DNA from: Planctomycetota bacterium
GTDB lineage: Bacteria; Planctomycetota; PUPC01; JACPCR01
Direction of reading: 5' to 3'
Length of the DNA stretch: 10,187 bases
NCBI GenBank assembly: GCA_030740295.1
Contig: JASLXP010000963.1
Location: 1-10,187, forward strand
Of the stretch, positions 7,537 through 10,187 are shown piece by piece. Position 1 is the first letter of the stretch. Each line of letters starts with the position of its first letter. Both the position numbers and the translations under genes were made by a program. Below the pieces are notes generated by a model. It was given only the letters and a program-made list of their open reading frames with translations, was not told where the DNA came from and ran no database searches.

Positions 7537-7558
7537 AGTGGAGCGAAGAGCGTCCACT
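7537..7558 (-). terminator. Hairpin just downstream of add (weak terminator candidate)
   Basis: AGTGGA and TCCACT form a six-pair stem, extendable by two G-C pairs with one bulged base around a small loop. It begins 12 bases after the adenosine deaminase stop. On the minus strand it is not followed by a U-run (the next bases are CTGACAAAAA), so it is not a classical intrinsic terminator. On the plus strand a T-rich stretch follows, but there is no plus-strand gene to terminate. Confidence 0.25.
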
Positions 7559-7570
7559 TTAAGTTTTGTG

Positions 7571-8575
7571 CTAACTGTCCAGGCGCTCTCGCAGCGCGTT
7601 CCTGCCGGATTCGCTCAGGAACGAGCACTTCACAGAATTGGCGAGAGCCGTCTTCAACTCCGCGCGGGAAAACCCAGACTCCTCCGCGGCCCTGAATTCA
7701 TCGCTCAGTGTAATTCTACTTATTTGGGGGTCATCTGAATTCAGGGTGACGCACATCCCTTGATTCATCAGCGACCTTGCTGGATGTGCCTGCAGAGATG
7801 GCACGGTGGCGGTCTGCACGTTGCTCGTCAGGCACATCTCGAAGCCTGTTCCCTTCTCAACAGCCATGTCGACGAGGCTTGTATCATCGACAACGCGGAC
7901 ACCGTGCCCGATGCGATCTGCTCCGAATCTGGTAATTGCTTCCCGAACGTTGTCTGCGGGGCCGGCCTCTCCTGCGTGGAGAGTCAGACCGAGCCCGGAT
8001 TCCTTGATGCGTTCGAGCCAGGGCGCCAGGGTTTCGAGGGAAAAGTTGATCTCATCCCCGGCGATATCGAATCCCACAAATTCATCCGGTCCGGCCTCGA
8101 GCACGGCCTCGATCCCGGGCTCGTTGATTTCCCTGGAAAAGTGGCGGCACGCGCAGGCAATGAATTCGACCCGGATGCCGAAATCGCCGGCTGCCCGCCG
8201 GGCCGAGGTGTTTATCCATTCAATGACATCCGCCGGCTTAAAACCCCGACCGCGGGCGAAATGCATCGGCGCATAACGAAGCTCCAGGTAGACCACGTTG
8301 TCTCTGGCCGCGTCTTCGACTGCTTCGTATGCGGCTCGCCCGATGGATTCGCGATCAGGCCAGAAACAGGCGAGGGGTTCGAACTTGCTGAGGAAGTTCA
8401 GAAAGCCTGGCGGGTCATCAGTGATCTGCAGGAGCGGCCGGATCCCCTCGATCGTCTGCGCCGGGAGCTCAATGCCCCGGGTCCGGGCGACTTCAAAAAA
8501 CGTCTCCGGACGAATCGAGCCCTCCAGATGCCGGTGGAGATCGATCTTGGGCCAGGCATGAAAGTCCTTATTCAC
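7571..8575 (-). CDS. add: Adenosine deaminase
   Basis: A 334-residue protein of the usual length for bacterial adenosine deaminase, a cytosolic zinc TIM-barrel enzyme converting adenosine or deoxyadenosine to inosine or deoxyinosine in purine salvage. The full motif set is present: KIDLHRHLEGS with zinc ligands H14 and H16; LTLHAGE with zinc ligand H200 and catalytic E203; RIGHG with catalytic H224; CLTSN at 248-252; and LNSDDP with zinc ligand D281 and D282. The start is GTG at 8575, which overlaps the upstream TGA as GTGA. No in-frame ATG precedes the catalytic KIDLH motif and no strong Shine-Dalgarno is visible, so translation is probably coupled to the TsaC-phosphatase gene. A subfamily member deaminating adenine or another purine cannot be excluded, but the motif set fits adenosine deaminase best. 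Confidence 0.93.
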   Translation of the reverse strand: MNKDFHAWPKIDLHRHLEGSIRPETFFEVARTRGIELPAQTIEGIRPLLQITDDPPGFLNFLSKFEPLACFWPDRESIGRAAYEAVEDAARDNVVYLELRYAPMHFARGRGFKPADVIEWINTSARRAAGDFGIRVEFIACACRHFSREINEPGIEAVLEAGPDEFVGFDIAGDEINFSLETLAPWLERIKESGLGLTLHAGEAGPADNVREAITRFGADRIGHGVRVVDDTSLVDMAVEKGTGFEMCLTSNVQTATVPSLQAHPARSLMNQGMCVTLNSDDPQISRITLSDEFRAAEESGFSRAELKTALANSVKCSFLSESGRNALRERLDS

Positions 8576-9654
8576 GTTCGCGATTCGCGGCCCAACAGAA
8601 AAGGAATCAATTCCTTGATCAGGTTGTCAATCGTCTCGATACAGTCACGGTAATCCTCCTCATCGCCGCCAGCAGGGTCTTCCACGTCCAGACCGGAAAG
8701 GTCGAGCATCCGGACTTTGTCCGCAGCGTTTGGCATCAGAGACGTGATGGATTCCTGATGACGCCGCGCCAGTGCGATCACCCAGGTCGCGTGATCCACC
8801 ATTTCGGGGGTGACGGACTGCGTTTGATGTTCGCTGAGGTCGTAACCGTCTTCTTTCATAGTGTCGATGGCGTGCTGGCTCGCGTGCCCTCCGGGGAATG
8901 CTGCCGTGCCGGCGGAGATGACTCTGTAGCCGCGTTCCTGCAGTTTGATTTCTTCGCAGCCCAGAGCTTGAGAGAGATAACGGCGGCAGAGATGTTCGGC
9001 GATTGGGCTTCGGCAACTGTTGCCCGTACACACGAACAAGACCGACTGGCACGCGGTGCTGGCGATCATCTTGCGGCTGATGAGGCCTTCACGGACCACT
9101 TCCCATTCCAGATGATTCTTGAAAACGACGACCGTGGAGGATTCTTTGATGAGCGTCGGACCGGCATCGATGACCAGATCGAGCTTGCCCTGAAAATAAT
9201 CCAACACCTCCTCAGCAGAGGTCGCCGGACTTTGGTCCGACGGATTAGCACTCGGGCAGATGACATGCACGCCCGAACGGCGAATAACTTCCCTCGCCAC
9301 CTTGTGCGCAGGCATCCGAACTCCCATTCCGGTGCTGCCGTCCGGGATAACAATGGTCAGCGGCCCGGGCCAGTATTTTTCTGCCAGCAGGCGGCAGCTC
9401 AACGGTACGTCACGCACCAGGCCATCGAGATCTTCGAAGTCTGCGATGTGGATGGAGTAAGGCTTGTCTCCGCGATCGTCTTTCAGTTCAGCCAGCCGCG
9501 CCATCGCTTCCTTGTGATCCACCCGCGCGGCCAGGCCGTAGACAGTCTCCGTCGGCAGCCCGACGATCCCGCCCTCAGCCAGCACCCGGGCGGCCTGATC
9601 CAGAGAGCGGCTGTCCGGCTCCGTCGAATCGACGATGAGGGTCACAGTATTCAT
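8572..9654 (-). CDS. L-threonylcarbamoyladenylate synthase (TsaC/YrdC) fused to low-molecular-weight protein phosphatase
   Basis: A 360-residue two-domain fusion. Residues about 12-195 are a YrdC/TsaC domain (GLPTETVYGLA at 32-42, KPYSIHI at 64-70, CPSAN at 133-137). TsaC makes threonylcarbamoyl-AMP from threonine, bicarbonate and ATP for tRNA t6A modification. Residues about 204-355 are a low-molecular-weight phosphatase with the P-loop CTGNSCRSP (nucleophile C209, R215) and the general-acid loop DP at 326-327. The C-terminal domain could be a tyrosine or arginine phosphatase or arsenate-reductase-like. Each domain is near full length, so both may be active. In Bacillus the separate genes ywlC (TsaC) and ywlE (arginine phosphatase) lie close together, so the fusion fits a known association. 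The K-x-R motif of the YrdC domain is altered (KDDR). The ATG at 9654 has no clear Shine-Dalgarno. The stop overlaps the start of add. Confidence 0.93.
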   Translation of the reverse strand: MNTVTLIVDSTEPDSRSLDQAARVLAEGGIVGLPTETVYGLAARVDHKEAMARLAELKDDRGDKPYSIHIADFEDLDGLVRDVPLSCRLLAEKYWPGPLTIVIPDGSTGMGVRMPAHKVAREVIRRSGVHVICPSANPSDQSPATSAEEVLDYFQGKLDLVIDAGPTLIKESSTVVVFKNHLEWEVVREGLISRKMIASTACQSVLFVCTGNSCRSPIAEHLCRRYLSQALGCEEIKLQERGYRVISAGTAAFPGGHASQHAIDTMKEDGYDLSEHQTQSVTPEMVDHATWVIALARRHQESITSLMPNAADKVRMLDLSGLDVEDPAGGDEEDYRDCIETIDNLIKELIPFLLGRESRT

Positions 9655-9713
9655 GAGGAATGGATGTGGGGCTGGCCCGACGCGGGCAATCTAAACACAG
9701 CCAGTCCAGCGAA

Positions 9714-10187
9714 TCAAACAGCAGCCGCCTGTAGCAGCAGCTCGAACCAATTGGCCACTTCCGATCCCACGAACTGGCGCAGATTGTCGGACACAAACGT
9801 GTGATTCGCGCCTTCGATCGAGACCAGTTTTACGCTGCAATCCTTCTCCTCGAGCAGGGTCCGGATCTCCTGGCTGTGGCCGATCGGGATGAAGGGATCG
9901 CGATTCCCGTGAACCAGCAATACCGGAAGAACCAGATCGCCGTAAGCCTCCAGCAGACGGGTCGACCTGGTCGCTTCAAGCCAGAGGGGGCCGACTTCCG
10001 GAATCCCGAGCCGCTGCTTGCGACCAGGTAAAAGAGGGCGAATTGGCAGCAGCACATCCCATTCAATAAGAGGCGCCAGCATGGCAATCGTCAACAGTCG
10101 TCCGTCTTCCCTTGCCAGCGTTGCAGCCAACGGAGCGCCGACGCCATAGCCCAGAATGCCGCAGCAGCGTGAATCCACCATCGGCTG
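9714..10187 (-). CDS. Alpha/beta-fold hydrolase (5' partial) lacking the nucleophile serine
   Basis: The frame runs out of the window at 10187, so the N-terminal half is missing. What remains is the second half of an alpha/beta hydrolase of the serine aminopeptidase / dienelactone hydrolase-like type. The nucleophile elbow reads GILGYGVGAPLA, where G-x-S-x-G is expected. The codon at 10145-10143 is GGC (Gly) where AGC (Ser) would be one base away. The acid and base of the triad are present: Asp in HGNRDPFIP (9899-9897) and His in GANHTF (9803-9801). If the Gly is real, the protein is probably catalytically dead or has another role. It lies 59 bp upstream of the TsaC-phosphatase gene on the same strand, and may be the first visible member of that operon. 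Confidence 0.8.
   Translation of the reverse strand, partial: QPMVDSRCCGILGYGVGAPLAATLAREDGRLLTIAMLAPLIEWDVLLPIRPLLPGRKQRLGIPEVGPLWLEATRSTRLLEAYGDLVLPVLLVHGNRDPFIPIGHSQEIRTLLEEKDCSVKLVSIEGANHTFVSDNLRQFVGSEVANWFELLLQAAAV

Larger units (their letters stand above)
7174..7570. other. Intergenic region between adenosine deaminase and pseudopilin genes
   Basis: About 400 bp without a supportable gene. It holds a candidate minus-strand promoter with a dyad at 7230-7258 and a hairpin at 7537-7558. A 99-codon minus-strand ORF (7517-7218) has no recognisable motif and overlaps the promoter, so I do not call it. I see no tRNA, IS end or repeat array. Confidence 0.6.

Noticed and set aside
7760..8653. 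297-codon plus-strand ORF
   Set aside because: Antisense shadow of adenosine deaminase, which has all metal and catalytic residues.
8758..9804. 348-codon plus-strand ORF
   Set aside because: Antisense shadow of the TsaC-phosphatase fusion, which carries complete catalytic motifs.

Overview
The window looks like a piece of a bacterial chromosome, most likely from Planctomycetota. Two things point that way. One is a very large PQQ-type beta-propeller protein with an embedded methyltransferase-like segment, a malectin-like C-terminus and a characteristic Cys-containing block. The other is a TsaC/YrdC domain fused to a low-molecular-weight phosphatase. This assignment comes from recalled family patterns, not from a search. 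I see no rRNA, tRNA, CRISPR array, insertion sequence, integrase or other sign of a mobile element.

Plus strand, left (2-5249): a 5'-truncated giant multidomain propeller gene is followed after 61 bp by a secreted 6-phosphogluconolactonase-like propeller. The pair looks like one transcription unit for extracytoplasmic sugar or lactone oxidation chemistry; that function is inferred.

Minus strand, middle (7258 down to 5321): a candidate sigma70-like promoter with a dyad in its spacer precedes a type IV pseudopilin. The pseudopilin is broken by an apparent frameshift, and its C-terminal part carries a Gly-Gln hexanucleotide repeat tract. Twelve bases after its stop lies a YycJ/WalJ-type metallo-beta-lactamase-fold hydrolase. 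The lactonase and this hydrolase converge at 5250-5320.

Intergenic, 7174-7570: about 400 bp hold the promoter, a hairpin just after the add stop and no gene I can support.

Minus strand, right (10187 down to 7571): three genes read in the same direction. They are an alpha/beta hydrolase truncated by the window edge, a TsaC-LMW phosphatase fusion, and adenosine deaminase, whose GTG start overlaps the upstream TGA. The fusion and adenosine deaminase are probably translated from one message and join tRNA t6A modification, phosphate-ester removal and purine salvage in a housekeeping operon.

The observations most worth checking are the frameshifted pseudopilin, the Ser-to-Gly change at the hydrolase nucleophile, the methyltransferase-like insert in a propeller protein, and the TsaC-phosphatase fusion. 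I did not find a convincing new defence or mobile system.
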